A DNA stretch of 64,000 bases from Burkholderiales bacterium (GTDB lineage Bacteria; Pseudomonadota; Gammaproteobacteria; Burkholderiales; Ga0077523): positions 58,587 to 122,586 of the forward strand of contig JALHMS010000017.1 in NCBI GenBank assembly GCA_022843925.1. The letters run 5' to 3'. The translations under genes and the position numbers were made by a program. Below, in pieces: positions 38,197 to 47,437 of the stretch. Under the pieces are notes generated by a model. The model saw only the letters and a program-made list of their open reading frames with translations. It searched no databases and was not told the DNA's origin. How positions within the stretch are numbered: position 1 is the first letter of the stretch; each line of letters starts with the position of its first letter.

Positions 38197-39702
38197 TCAG
38201 GAGATAGCGGGCGACAGCGTGAGCGACAGCAGCAGCGATATCGCGAGCGCGATCGCGATCGTGAAGGCGAGCGGCGCGAACATCTTGCCCTCCATGCCCT
38301 CCAGCGTCATGAGAGGCAGGAAAACGAGAATGATGATGCTCACGCCGAACAGCACCGGTGTTGCGACCTCCATGGTCGACCGCAGGATCGTGGCCGAGCG
38401 GCTGCCGATCGAGCTTTCCGCGCGCCCGAGATGGCTGAAAGCGTTCTCGACCACGACCACGGAGCCGTCCACCATCAGCCCGATCGCGATGGCGAGCCCG
38501 CCGAGCGACATCAGGTTGGCGGAGAGTCCCACGCGGTTCATCACGATGAAGGTCACCAGCGGTGTCAGCACGAGTGTGGCCACCACGATGAGCGACGACC
38601 GCACGTCCCCGAGGAACAGGAACAGGACGATCACGACGAGGATGATCCCCTCGATCAGGACCTTCACCACCGTGCCCAGCGCGGCATCGACGAGTTCCGA
38701 TCGATCGTAGTACGGCACGATGCGCAGGCCGTCGGGTATCGCGCCGCTCGCGTTCAGCGCGGCGACCCGCATCTTCACCCGCGCCACCACCGCCTTCGCG
38801 TTCTCGCCGGCGAGCATCATCACGATGCCGCCGACGCTCTCCGTGACCCCGTTCTTCACCATCGCGCCGAATCGTGGCTGATGCCAGATGCGGACCTCCG
38901 CGACGTCGCGGATCAGCACCGGGGTCGTCGAGATCTCCTTCAACACGATGGCGCCCACGTCTCCGACGGATCGCACGAGGCCCAGTCCGCGGATCAGGTA
39001 CTGGTCCGCATGGTGCGCGAGCACGCCACCGCCGAAGTTCGTGTTGTTCCGCCGGAGCGCCTCGTAGACGTTGCCTGGGGTGATGCTGAAGTGGCTGAGC
39101 CGGTCGGGATCCAGCACGACCTGGTACTGCTTCACATAGCCGCCGGTCGAATTGATCTCGGCGACGCCAGCGATCGATCGCAGATACGGGCGCACCACCC
39201 AGTCCTGCAGGGTGCGCCGTTGCGTGAGTTCCTGCCTGGTGAGGGCGCGCTTGCCGTCGTCGGGATGCTCCAGGGTGTACTGGTAGACCTCACCAAGAAC
39301 CGACGAGACCGGCCCCAGCTGCGGCGTCACGCCCTCGGGCAGACGGTCGCGTACCTCGATGAGGCGCTCCGTGACCATCTGGCGGGCGAGGTACAGATCG
39401 GACTGCTCGGTGAAGACGAGCGTGATCAGCGAGAGCGACGGGCGATTCAGCGACCGCATCTCCACCAGCCCGGGCAGGCCCGTCATCGCGATCTCGACCG
39501 GCACGGTGACGGCACGTTCGATCTCCTGTGGCGACCGACCCAGCGCCTCGGTGGCGATCTGCACCTGGACGTTGGTGACGTCCGGGAACGCATCCACCGA
39601 CAGCTGGCGTACGGCCGCGAGGCCGGCGACGAACAGGATGCAGGCGACCACCACCACGACGACGCGCTGCCGCAGTGCCCCACGAATGACAGCCTCGATC
39701 AA
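38197..39702 (-). CDS. N-terminal half of a frameshifted CzcA/CusA-family RND efflux pump
   Basis: A 501-residue frame covering TM1 (about 13-30), the first periplasmic porter loop and TM2-TM6. It includes FPDVTNVQVQI, ERAVTVPVE and the TM4 segment IGLMVDGSVVVVENAF with the relay Asp and Glu. The first Asp of the DFG motif common in Zn/Co/Ni pumps is absent (GGLAIAIG), so the metal is not assignable. The frame ends TGA at 38197-38199 in TM6, exactly where the next half starts in the -1 frame (or +2). No adaptor or outer-membrane partner gene is adjacent. Confidence 0.85.
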   Translation of the reverse strand: MIEAVIRGALRQRVVVVVVACILFVAGLAAVRQLSVDAFPDVTNVQVQIATEALGRSPQEIERAVTVPVEIAMTGLPGLVEMRSLNRPSLSLITLVFTEQSDLYLARQMVTERLIEVRDRLPEGVTPQLGPVSSVLGEVYQYTLEHPDDGKRALTRQELTQRRTLQDWVVRPYLRSIAGVAEINSTGGYVKQYQVVLDPDRLSHFSITPGNVYEALRRNNTNFGGGVLAHHADQYLIRGLGLVRSVGDVGAIVLKEISTTPVLIRDVAEVRIWHQPRFGAMVKNGVTESVGGIVMMLAGENAKAVVARVKMRVAALNASGAIPDGLRIVPYYDRSELVDAALGTVVKVLIEGIILVVIVLFLFLGDVRSSLIVVATLVLTPLVTFIVMNRVGLSANLMSLGGLAIAIGLMVDGSVVVVENAFSHLGRAESSIGSRSATILRSTMEVATPVLFGVSIIILVFLPLMTLEGMEGKMFAPLAFTIAIALAISLLLSLTLSPAIS

Positions 39703-39780
39703 GCGCCTCTCCGACGTGATGGACTGCGAGTCCGGAGGATACCCCCCCGGGCAGGCCGCGTCGGATCGGCGTCATGGCAC

Positions 39781-40722
39781 TCAGTGGATCACGACCCCCC
39801 AGGGCATCTCGCCTACCGCGACATCCTTCACCTTCCTGTTCGTCGCGGTGTCGATCACCGAGACGGAATTGGACCGGCCGTTCGCGACATACAACTTGGC
39901 GCCGTCGGGAGTGATCGCCATGTTCCAGGGGCGCTTGCCCACCGGGATGGTCGCCAGCACGACGTTCGATGTCGTGTCGATGACGGACACGGTGGCGTCC
40001 TTGCCGTTGGAGACGTACACGCGCTTGCCGTCGGGGTGCATCGTCACGCCGTTCGAGTAGTTCCCCGTCGCGATCTTGGCGACGACGGTCCGCGCGGCCC
40101 AGTCGATGGCGTAGGTCGTGTTGGCGAGTTCGCACGCCACATACAGCCGGCTGCCGTCCGGTGTGAACGCCATGCCGCGCGGTCGGCTGCCCACCTGCAC
40201 CTGGGCCACCTGCTTCCGGGTGTTCACGTCCACGATGTCGATCTGATCGGCCTCTTCCGCGCTTGCCACCATCCAGCGGCTGTCCGGCGAGAAGATCGCG
40301 TGCTCCGGGTTTTTTCCCTTCACCTTGATCGAGAAGGTGCGCTTGCCGGTGGCGGTGTCCACGAACGCCACCGAGTTGCTGACCTCCACGGCGGCGACGA
40401 CATAGCGGCCGTCCGGGGAGATCGCGACGCCTTCGGGCGACTCGCCGAGGTCGATGAGTTCGACGACCTTGCCGGCGTCGAGGTCGACCACGGCGAGTGC
40501 GTTCTTGGGTTGGTCGCTCACGTAGATCCGGCGGCCATCGGGACTCACCGCCAGGCCCCGCGGCTTGTCTCCGGCCGGCACCGTCCGCAAGACGGTGTCG
40601 GTCTCGGTGTCGATGATGCTGAGGGTGCCCGACTTCTCGTTCGGGACGTAGGCGAAGGGCGCGGCCACGACATGGGCCGCGAGGAACAGTGCGCCGGCGA
40701 GCGTGCCTGCGAGGGTCTTCAT
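39781..40722 (-). CDS. Secreted YVTN-type beta-propeller protein
   Basis: A 313-residue protein with a signal peptide (MKTLAGTLAGALFLAAHVVAA) and seven repeats of about 42 residues. Each has the form V...P.G.A.SPDG..YVS......VSVID..T..V, as seen in LRTVPAGDKPRGLAVSPDG and LATIPVGKRPWNMAITPDG. This is the YVTN/cytochrome-D1-like propeller fold. Such proteins accompany c-type cytochromes, metal systems or quinoprotein dehydrogenases, but no motif for heme or metal is seen. It is 78 bases upstream of the broken RND gene on the same strand and may be its operon partner. Confidence 0.87.
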   Translation of the reverse strand: MKTLAGTLAGALFLAAHVVAAPFAYVPNEKSGTLSIIDTETDTVLRTVPAGDKPRGLAVSPDGRRIYVSDQPKNALAVVDLDAGKVVELIDLGESPEGVAISPDGRYVVAAVEVSNSVAFVDTATGKRTFSIKVKGKNPEHAIFSPDSRWMVASAEEADQIDIVDVNTRKQVAQVQVGSRPRGMAFTPDGSRLYVACELANTTYAIDWAARTVVAKIATGNYSNGVTMHPDGKRVYVSNGKDATVSVIDTTSNVVLATIPVGKRPWNMAITPDGAKLYVANGRSNSVSVIDTATNRKVKDVAVGEMPWGVVIH

Positions 40723-40931
40723 GATCACGCGCAAGATCTCCCTGTGACGGGTGGGACTGGTTGGGATTGCAACACCGCGGGATTCGCGGACCTGCCGACG
40801 GGGCAACGCGTCGAGGCCGTCCCGGACGACGTCGTCCGTCGCGAGGGCGCCGAGTATCGCATGGGTCCCGCAGCGGGCCGGTCGCGCCGTGACGGGGAAA
40901 AACTCCCGGCCGGGTCGAGGGGAAACCGTCC

Positions 40932-40960
40932 TTGTGACCCCCCTGGCCTTTCGGTATAAA
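40932..40960 (+). promoter_or_regulatory. Sigma-70-type promoter for the sensor kinase operon
   Basis: TTGTGA (40932-40937) and TATAAA (40955-40960) are separated by exactly 17 bases. The implied transcript start near 40967 lies after the first ATG of the open frame (40966), so translation should begin at a later codon such as the ATG at 40996. Confidence 0.55.
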
Positions 40961-40995
40961 ACCTGATGCCGTGGCGCTCGCGCCGCGTTCGACGG

Positions 40996-42354
40996 ATGCA
41001 CGAAGTGGACGGAGCGAAATTGGAGACGACGATCGACGGGTGGTCCGGCCGGCGGATCGCCAGCGGAGCAGGGGCGTGGCGGGACCTCGTCTTGGTCTTT
41101 TCGGTCACGGTCATCACGTTTCTGCTCGCCGGACTCCTCGAGCTGTCCGAGGGCATCGGTGGCTGGCTCACCCCTTTCGAGCGATACCAGCTCGACGAAC
41201 TCCCCGCCGCGATCCTCGTGCTGGTGGCGGGCCTCGGGTGGTTCTCGTGGCGGCGCTCACGTCACGCCGCGAGCGAGATGGAACTGCGCTTGCAGGCGCA
41301 GCAGGAGCTGAACGAGCAGCAGGCCCACTATCGGGAGCTCTTTCACGAAGACCTCTCCGGGAACGTCCTGGCAACGATCGACGGTGTGATCGGGCTCGCG
41401 AACCCGGAGCTCGCGCGGATTCTGGGCTTCACCGATCCGAACGATGTCGTCGGGCGGTGCATCGGCGACTTCTATGCGGATCCCGACCTCTGGCGTCGCC
41501 ACCGCGACGCCCTGGCGCGCGGCGAGAGCATCGCTTCGTCCGGACTCCGGCTGCGGCGGGGGGATGCCGCCGAGGTTTCCGCCATCGCGCGTCTCTCGAG
41601 CCGGCGACGGTCGGGCGGTGGCGTCGAGATGCACGGGTTCTTCGCCGACGTCACGGACCTGGAGCTCGTCCGGACGGCGCTCGCGAAGGCGCTCGACGAG
41701 AACCGGCAGCTCGCGCAGCGCGGCATCGACATGCTCGAGGCCGAGCGCAAGCACATCGCCCGTGAACTGCACGACGAGATGGGCCAGTGGCTGAATGCGC
41801 TCAAGATCGATGCGGTGTCCATCCGGGACCGCCCGGACATGCCGGTCGAGGTCAAGACCACAGCCCAGGCCATCGTCGAGCTGACTAATCATGTGTACGA
41901 CGTCGCGCGCGAGCTCATGCGCCGCCTGCGCCCCGTGGCCCTCGACGAGCTGGGGGTCGTCTCGGCAGTGCAGTACTCCGTCGATCAGTGGCAGCGTCGC
42001 CACGCCGGTGTCGCATGCCGGTTTGAGGCGGACGAGTTCCCCGAGCACCTCGGCGAGGCTCTGAACATGACCTTGTACCGGATGGTTCAGGAGTGCCTGA
42101 CGAACGTCACGAAGCATGCGGGAGCCTCCGAAGTCGTCATCCGTCTGAGGCACGATCCGGCCGTCGGAGAGGTGGCGGTGGAAGTGGCGGACAACGGCAG
42201 TGGATTCGACAGTCGGGAGCCCAAGGGCGGGCTCGGACTGGTGGGGCTGCGCGAGCGCATCGATGCGCTCGGTGGCCGTTTCTGGGTGGAGGGCGGTCCC
42301 GGTCACGGCACGCGCGTATGTGCGCGGGTGCCTGTGACCGACGCGGGAGCATGA
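40996..42354 (+). CDS. Membrane sensor histidine kinase, PAS + HisKA_3 (NarL/LuxR-partner type)
   Basis: A 452-residue kinase from the ATG at 40996. Earlier (40966) and later (TTG, 41020) starts are possible, but the promoter position argues against the earlier one. Two membrane segments (about 30-50 and 69-85) enclose a short periplasmic loop. A PAS domain (about 110-225) leads into the dimerisation helix RKHIARELHDEMGQW, with H259 as likely phospho-acceptor. The ATPase domain has the N-box around MVQECLTNVTKHA, DNGSGF, and GLGLVGLRER. HisKA_3 kinases pair with NarL-type regulators; the next gene overlaps by four bases (ATGA). Confidence 0.9.
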   Translation: MHEVDGAKLETTIDGWSGRRIASGAGAWRDLVLVFSVTVITFLLAGLLELSEGIGGWLTPFERYQLDELPAAILVLVAGLGWFSWRRSRHAASEMELRLQAQQELNEQQAHYRELFHEDLSGNVLATIDGVIGLANPELARILGFTDPNDVVGRCIGDFYADPDLWRRHRDALARGESIASSGLRLRRGDAAEVSAIARLSSRRRSGGGVEMHGFFADVTDLELVRTALAKALDENRQLAQRGIDMLEAERKHIARELHDEMGQWLNALKIDAVSIRDRPDMPVEVKTTAQAIVELTNHVYDVARELMRRLRPVALDELGVVSAVQYSVDQWQRRHAGVACRFEADEFPEHLGEALNMTLYRMVQECLTNVTKHAGASEVVIRLRHDPAVGEVAVEVADNGSGFDSREPKGGLGLVGLRERIDALGGRFWVEGGPGHGTRVCARVPVTDAGA

Positions 42355-43034
42355 GCATGGCCAACAAGACGAAAGTGCTGCTGGTGGACGATCACGCGGT
42401 GGTGCGTGAGGGGTACCGACGCCTGCTGGAAGGCACGCCGGACATCGCGGTGGTCGCGGAGGCGCGCAACGGCGAGGAGGCCTACCGGTTCTTCTGCGAT
42501 CACGCGCCGGATGTCGTGGTGATGGACATCACGCTCCCCGGCATCGGCGGAATCGAGGTGGCGCGCCGGATCCTCACTCGCGAGCCGACGGCGAGGATTC
42601 TGATGTTCAGCATGCACGAGGACGTCGTGTTCTCGTCCCGCGCGTTGCAGACCGGCGCGCGTGGCTACGTCACCAAGGCGAGCGCTCCGGAAGTCCTGGT
42701 GGAGGCCGTGAGGCTCGTCGCAGCGGGCAAGCTCTTCATCAGCCACGACATGGCGCAGGAACTGGCGGTCCAGATGCTCCCGGGCCACGAGAATCCGCTG
42801 CAAGGGCTGTCGCCGCGGGAGTTCGAGGTGTTCCGACTCCTCGTGGCCGGTCACGCGATCGGGGAGATCGCCAAGATCCTCTCGCTCTCGTACAAGACCG
42901 TCGCGAATCACCAGTGGAACATCCGCCAGAAGCTGGACGTCTCCAACACCGCCCAGGTGGTACGCATGGCCATGACGCACGGCCTGCTCTCGCCGGACCA
43001 TCCCGCCGCGGAGACGGTCGCGAACGGCGGGTAG
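42351..43034 (+). CDS. NarL/FixJ-family response regulator 1
   Basis: A 227-residue regulator with receiver domain (1-120; acidic pair D13-D14, phospho-acceptor D59, K near 109 in YVTKAS) and a C-terminal LuxR-type helix-turn-helix: LSPREFEVFRLLVAGHAIGEIAKIL.LSYKTVANH. It overlaps the kinase stop by four bases (ATGA), so it is the cognate partner. An alternative ATG two codons later is possible. It closely resembles the regulator at 47438. Likely targets are the downstream receptor and PEP-CTERM genes; this is inference. Confidence 0.94.
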   Translation: MSMANKTKVLLVDDHAVVREGYRRLLEGTPDIAVVAEARNGEEAYRFFCDHAPDVVVMDITLPGIGGIEVARRILTREPTARILMFSMHEDVVFSSRALQTGARGYVTKASAPEVLVEAVRLVAAGKLFISHDMAQELAVQMLPGHENPLQGLSPREFEVFRLLVAGHAIGEIAKILSLSYKTVANHQWNIRQKLDVSNTAQVVRMAMTHGLLSPDHPAAETVANGG

Positions 43035-43626
43035 TCGAGTAGCCGTCCGGACTTGGGATGGTCCGGCTGCATGGTCGGGTGTGCGATCAATGTTTCGCGG
43101 CATTCTCAACACGTAGTCCCGATACGCTCGCCGAGATCGTCAAGCCCTGTCCTGGCGCTCCTGCAGTTTCGCTATGGACCGCTCGAGTCCGACAGGCTGT
43201 TGGTCAGGTCTCCGGTCCTGCGGTGTGCTCCGCATGATGCGGGCTTGAGGTGGGCGACGAGGATCTCGAGCCCCTAGCCCGCGTTTGGTGTGCCAGTTGC
43301 CCACGGCAAGTTCCGCCGTTGGGACCGGGTGGTATGGGGCTTGGTCTTCCCAATCGCCCATCGCATCCCGGATCTGTGCGCTCGACGCCGATTTCTCCGC
43401 GCCTTCCTGCTGAGGTACTCCTGGGGCATACGGGAATATTTCCCTAACGTCGGGCGATGCCCGGCCACTAGCCTCCATGGGCGGATGATCCGCGCATGAA
43501 CGCGCGGGCACACGTGCCATCCGGTCGATGCAATTGGGGCAGCGAGACCTCGCCGACGACTCCTCCATGGGTCGCGACGATGCCCGGGACCGGGCGACTG
43601 AAAACAACAACGACATCGGCGCGTAG
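43035..43626. other. Intergenic region before the TonB-dependent receptor gene
   Basis: Almost 600 bases with no coding frame that I believe on either strand; local composition is less regular than in the flanking genes. It should contain the receptor promoter and any site for the adjacent response regulators. I see no tRNA, terminator with T-run, or clear sigma-70 promoter by eye. Confidence 0.4.
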
Positions 43627-46356
43627 ATGGACCGGGATTCGAATGAGGAGACTCGCCCTCGGGGGATGGGGCGGGTGGCGGTTGAGCGACAACGGTGGTG
43701 GTCATGCATGACGGCGTACATCGCCGTCGGCGCATTCGCGGGTCCGACCGGCGTAATCGTGGCGCCCGTGGCAGCACAGACGCCGCCGCCCGCAGGTGGC
43801 AGCAGTGGCACCGGCCTGGTGGCACCGACGGTGCGGGTGACCGCGCCCCGCATCGTCACTCCGTTGCCTGGGATCGTGATCGAACGGGAACAGATGACCA
43901 CCAACGTGCAGAGCGCTACTGCCAAGGATCTCGAGGACTCCCGATCCGTCAGCCTGACCGACTACATGAACACCAACATGCAGTCGGTGACGGTCAATGA
44001 CTATCAGGGAAATCCGTTCCAGCAGGATCTCAGCTTCCGCGGCTTCTCGGCGTCGCCCCTGATCGGCACGCCTCAGGGCCTCTCCGTCTACGTGGACGGT
44101 GTCCGCGTCAACGAGCCGTTCGGAGAGGTGGTGAACTGGGACCTCATTCCCATGAACGCCATCCAGCGCATGGACCTGTTGCCAGGTTCGGACCCCTTGT
44201 TCGGCCTGAACACCCTGGGTGGCGCTCTCTCGATCGCGACCAAGTCCGGATTCTCCTCGCCGAGGGTCGAGGGAAGTGTCCTGACGGGGAGTTGGGGGCG
44301 CCGGCAGGTGAAGGCAACGGCCGGGGGTAACAACGGGACACTGGGGGGTTTCGTCGCCCTCAACTTCTTCGACGAGGATGGCTGGCGGAGGAACTCGCCG
44401 TCTTCGGTGCGGCAGGCCTACGGGCGCCTGGATCTCCAGGGGGCGATCGGCAAGGCGACGCTGTCCGGGATGCATGCCAGCAACTCTCTGGTGGGAAACG
44501 GCTTGGTCCCGTTCGAGCAGTTCAGGCAGGACCCCACCGCGATCTTCACGTCCCCTGACGAAACCGACAATCGGATGAACCACGTCAACGGGACTGTCGA
44601 GCTCAACCTCACGGACAGGGTCACCCTCTCGGCGCAGACCTACTACCGGAAGGTGAACCAGAAGTCCATCAACGGCGACATCTGGGAAGACTTCCGGGCC
44701 GCGGCCGCGCGCCTCCGGATCGAATGCAACAACGGCCTCCCCAACGCGACCGCCGATGGTGCAGTCGGTGTGGACCTCCCGGGATGTGCCAACGTGCAGC
44801 CCAATGGCGTCTTCAATATCGGCCGGGCGAATCAGGTGGCCAACGGCATCTCGTGGCAGTTGAGTTCGCTGTCCGAGACCAACCAGCTGGTGGTCGGTGC
44901 CGCGCTGGACATGAACAGCGTGGATTTCCGTCAGGCCCAACAGCTCGGGTTCACCACGGACAACCGCGACATCGTGCTTCGGCCGGAAGCCTACGACGAA
45001 CTGTTTCTGATTCCGCTGATTTCCGAGATCCAGCGGAACAATCTTTCTGGTGGCATGCAAAGCGGCAGTCTCTTCGTGAAGGACATCTGGTCGGTCCGGC
45101 CGAATCTGCATCTCAATGCCGGTGTGCGCTACACCAGATCCAGGGTCACCAGTTCGCTGATCTCCGACCGCCCGATTCCGCTCTATCAGTTCGACGAGCG
45201 GTTGTTTCTTCGACAGTTACCTCGCTGCGGTGCGGAGCGGGGTGACCCCTTCGCCCGCTTCTTCTGCAGCACCGGGAACTACCTCTACGAAAGCGTGAAC
45301 CCCTCGTTCGGTGCCTCCTGGCTCCCCAGCGAGGATCTCAACCTGTACGCGAACTGGAGCAAGGGCTCTCGCGTCCCCAGCACGATCGAACTCGGGTGCG
45401 CCCGGGACCGCGAGGCCGAGCGGCTCGCGGGCGGCGGTGCGACGAACCGGGGCAAATCGCCGGGGTGTTCGGTGCCGACGGCACTGTCGAGCGATCCGTT
45501 TCTCCCCCAGGTGTTCTCGTATACGACCGAGGTGGGTATCCGCGGGTCGATCACACCGCAGATCACCTGGAACGCGGCGCTTTACCAGACGAATCTGGCG
45601 AACGACATCATCTTCGTTTCCCTGGGCTCCCGGAATCGCGGGGTGTTCGACACCTTCGGAAAGACACGGCGGCGTGGCCTCGAACTCGGCATGGAGGGCG
45701 GTGTCGGCCAGCACTTCTTCCGGGCCTCGTATTCCCGGATCGATGCGACCTTCGAAAGCGAAGCGGAGGTCGTCAACCCTTCGAACAGCAGTTCGGACAA
45801 GACGTTGGGCCAAGTCAACACGTTCAGGATCCAACCTGGTGACCGGATTCCGGGAATTCCGCGGGATTCCCTTCGGCTCAACTGGCGATACGACTGGACC
45901 GACCGCTTCAACTTCGGTCTGTCGATGATTGCCCATGCGTGGTCCTACGTGCGCGGTAACGAGAACAACGAGCACCAGCCCGTGGGCACCGACTCGTCCG
46001 GCTCGCCAACCGTCGGGACCCTTGACCCGACGATCACGGTCGAGCCGGGGCGGCGATACGTCGGAGAGGGGAAGATTCCCGGCTACGCCATATTCCACCT
46101 GATGGCGAACTACGAGGCGACCAAGCAACTGAGCTTCGGTTTGCGCGTCGACAACGTCTTCGATCGTCGGTATGTCACGGCCGGCGGCCTAGCATTGAAT
46201 TCCTTCACGCCGTCCGTTTGGGGCGCCCGCGACGCGGGAGGCTTCAACTACAACTCCAACGACTGGACCCACTCCACGTTCGTCGGGCCCGGTGCCCCGC
46301 GGGCGATGTGGGTGTCCATGACTTACGTATTCGACACCCCTGGGGGGCGGCAGTGA
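43627..46356 (+). CDS. TonB-dependent outer membrane receptor
   Basis: Up to 909 residues; ATGs at 43666 and 43708 are alternative starts and the last gives the most ordinary signal peptide. A Pro/Gly linker and VRVTAP (possible TonB box) precede a plug domain with QDLSFRGFSASP, VYVDGVRVNEPFGEVVNWDLIP and GGALSIATKSG. A 22-strand barrel follows. Three cysteine pairs lie in predicted extracellular loops (near residues 366/382, 537/549 and 597/617). The chain ends MWVSMTYVFDTPGGRQ, a few residues past the usual terminal aromatic. The ligand is unknown. A PEP-CTERM gene follows 77 bases downstream. Confidence 0.92.
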   Translation: MDRDSNEETRPRGMGRVAVERQRWWSCMTAYIAVGAFAGPTGVIVAPVAAQTPPPAGGSSGTGLVAPTVRVTAPRIVTPLPGIVIEREQMTTNVQSATAKDLEDSRSVSLTDYMNTNMQSVTVNDYQGNPFQQDLSFRGFSASPLIGTPQGLSVYVDGVRVNEPFGEVVNWDLIPMNAIQRMDLLPGSDPLFGLNTLGGALSIATKSGFSSPRVEGSVLTGSWGRRQVKATAGGNNGTLGGFVALNFFDEDGWRRNSPSSVRQAYGRLDLQGAIGKATLSGMHASNSLVGNGLVPFEQFRQDPTAIFTSPDETDNRMNHVNGTVELNLTDRVTLSAQTYYRKVNQKSINGDIWEDFRAAAARLRIECNNGLPNATADGAVGVDLPGCANVQPNGVFNIGRANQVANGISWQLSSLSETNQLVVGAALDMNSVDFRQAQQLGFTTDNRDIVLRPEAYDELFLIPLISEIQRNNLSGGMQSGSLFVKDIWSVRPNLHLNAGVRYTRSRVTSSLISDRPIPLYQFDERLFLRQLPRCGAERGDPFARFFCSTGNYLYESVNPSFGASWLPSEDLNLYANWSKGSRVPSTIELGCARDREAERLAGGGATNRGKSPGCSVPTALSSDPFLPQVFSYTTEVGIRGSITPQITWNAALYQTNLANDIIFVSLGSRNRGVFDTFGKTRRRGLELGMEGGVGQHFFRASYSRIDATFESEAEVVNPSNSSSDKTLGQVNTFRIQPGDRIPGIPRDSLRLNWRYDWTDRFNFGLSMIAHAWSYVRGNENNEHQPVGTDSSGSPTVGTLDPTITVEPGRRYVGEGKIPGYAIFHLMANYEATKQLSFGLRVDNVFDRRYVTAGGLALNSFTPSVWGARDAGGFNYNSNDWTHSTFVGPGAPRAMWVSMTYVFDTPGGRQ

Positions 46357-46433
46357 CGCTGCGCCACGGGGCTGTTCCGCTGTTGTATCGCCCGATGCCA
46401 CCGCATGCGGGTTTCTTTTCGATGGAGGCCTAA

Positions 46434-47282
46434 ATGAAGTTGAAACAACTCGTTGTAGCAGTCTCGATGTCTCTCGCGGCGGCGTCAGCCGTTGCCGGGG
46501 ACTTCACACCATTGCCCACCGACGGTTCCCTGGTCATCGGGAGAACCAATCCGAACAGCGACAGGTTGTTCCTCGATGCGACGTCGATCACCTTCCTCAC
46601 GACCGATATCCCGTCGACGATCGCATACAACGCCATTGCTACCGCTGGTACATTGCCCCGTGCGATCACGGGTTCGGGAGTGCTGACGCTCCTGGACCAC
46701 ATGGTGACGCTGGACATCGCGATTCCCGAGAGCCAGGGATCGAGCAGCACCGTGCAGATCGGTCATCTCTACGATTTCGTGTTCCGCGATTCTCGTGACG
46801 ACGCCCTCGTGTTCGGCACGCGAGTGCGTCTGGGTGTCGCGCCCAATCAGATCGACGATGCGGAGCTGAACTTCCTCTACCGCTATGGGTTCCAGGACGG
46901 TTCGACCACCTACTCGACGGCTGCAGCCTGGCTCTTCACGAGCGACTTCGACCTTCGGATGTACAACGCGGGGATGACAAGCTCCACCAGCCTGCTGGGT
47001 GCCACCCCCTACGATCCGAACACGGTGCGCATGCAGTCGGACGTCAATCTGTCCGAGGGGAACCCCTTCAGCGGGCTCTTCCTGGTCAAGACCGATGCCA
47101 CCGCCTACACGATCGGCAACGCGATCGGTGTGTTCCAGGCTGGCGAGGAAGGGCAACCGCAGGTCGGGGCGAACTTCATGGGTTTCGTACCTGCGCCGAT
47201 CCCGGAGCCTTCCACCTACGCGATGTTGCTCGGTGGGCTTGGGCTGCTCGGCGTGATGGCGAAGCGTCGTCGCGCGGTCTGA
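46434..47282 (+). CDS. PEP-CTERM sorting-domain protein 2
   Basis: A 282-residue exported protein: signal peptide to about residue 22 (AAASAVAG), a beta-rich body, and a C-terminal tag IPEPSTYAMLLGGLGLLGVMAKRRR. A strong GGAGG ribosome-binding site lies five to six bases before the ATG. It directly follows the TonB-dependent receptor gene and ends in the strong terminator at 47310, so receptor and PEP-CTERM protein probably share a transcript. No cysteine is seen in the mature body and no catalytic motif; function unknown. It is unlike the PEP-CTERM protein at 35700 outside the tag. Confidence 0.9.
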   Translation: MKLKQLVVAVSMSLAAASAVAGDFTPLPTDGSLVIGRTNPNSDRLFLDATSITFLTTDIPSTIAYNAIATAGTLPRAITGSGVLTLLDHMVTLDIAIPESQGSSSTVQIGHLYDFVFRDSRDDALVFGTRVRLGVAPNQIDDAELNFLYRYGFQDGSTTYSTAAAWLFTSDFDLRMYNAGMTSSTSLLGATPYDPNTVRMQSDVNLSEGNPFSGLFLVKTDATAYTIGNAIGVFQAGEEGQPQVGANFMGFVPAPIPEPSTYAMLLGGLGLLGVMAKRRRAV

Positions 47283-47309
47283 TGTTCAGTTTGTGAGACC
47301 GCAGGGATG

Positions 47310-47359
47310 CGGCCCGGAACGGTACCTTGGTGGTGCCGTTCCGGGCCGCTCAGCTTTTG
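47310..47359 (+). terminator. Very long Rho-independent terminator
   Basis: An 18-bp stem (47310-47327 pairing with 47333-47350, one G-U wobble, 5-base loop TTGGT) is followed by TCAGCTTTT. It ends the receptor/PEP-CTERM transcript before the second response regulator. Confidence 0.85.
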
Positions 47360-47437
47360 CGGGTCATCACCTCGAAATATCCCCGGCCGTGTGCCCCTTC
47401 GAAGCGTACGTGCCGACTGCCAGCAAGCGAGCCCTGA

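Noticed and set aside
38190..38215. Programmed ribosomal frameshift in the RND gene
   Set aside because: No slippery heptamer or downstream pseudoknot was evident near the junction, and RND genes are not known to use recoding. A mutation or sequencing error is simpler.
40966..40995. First ATG of the sensor kinase frame as the start
   Set aside because: A TTGTGA-17-TATAAA promoter ends only six bases before it, so the transcript would begin at or after this codon.
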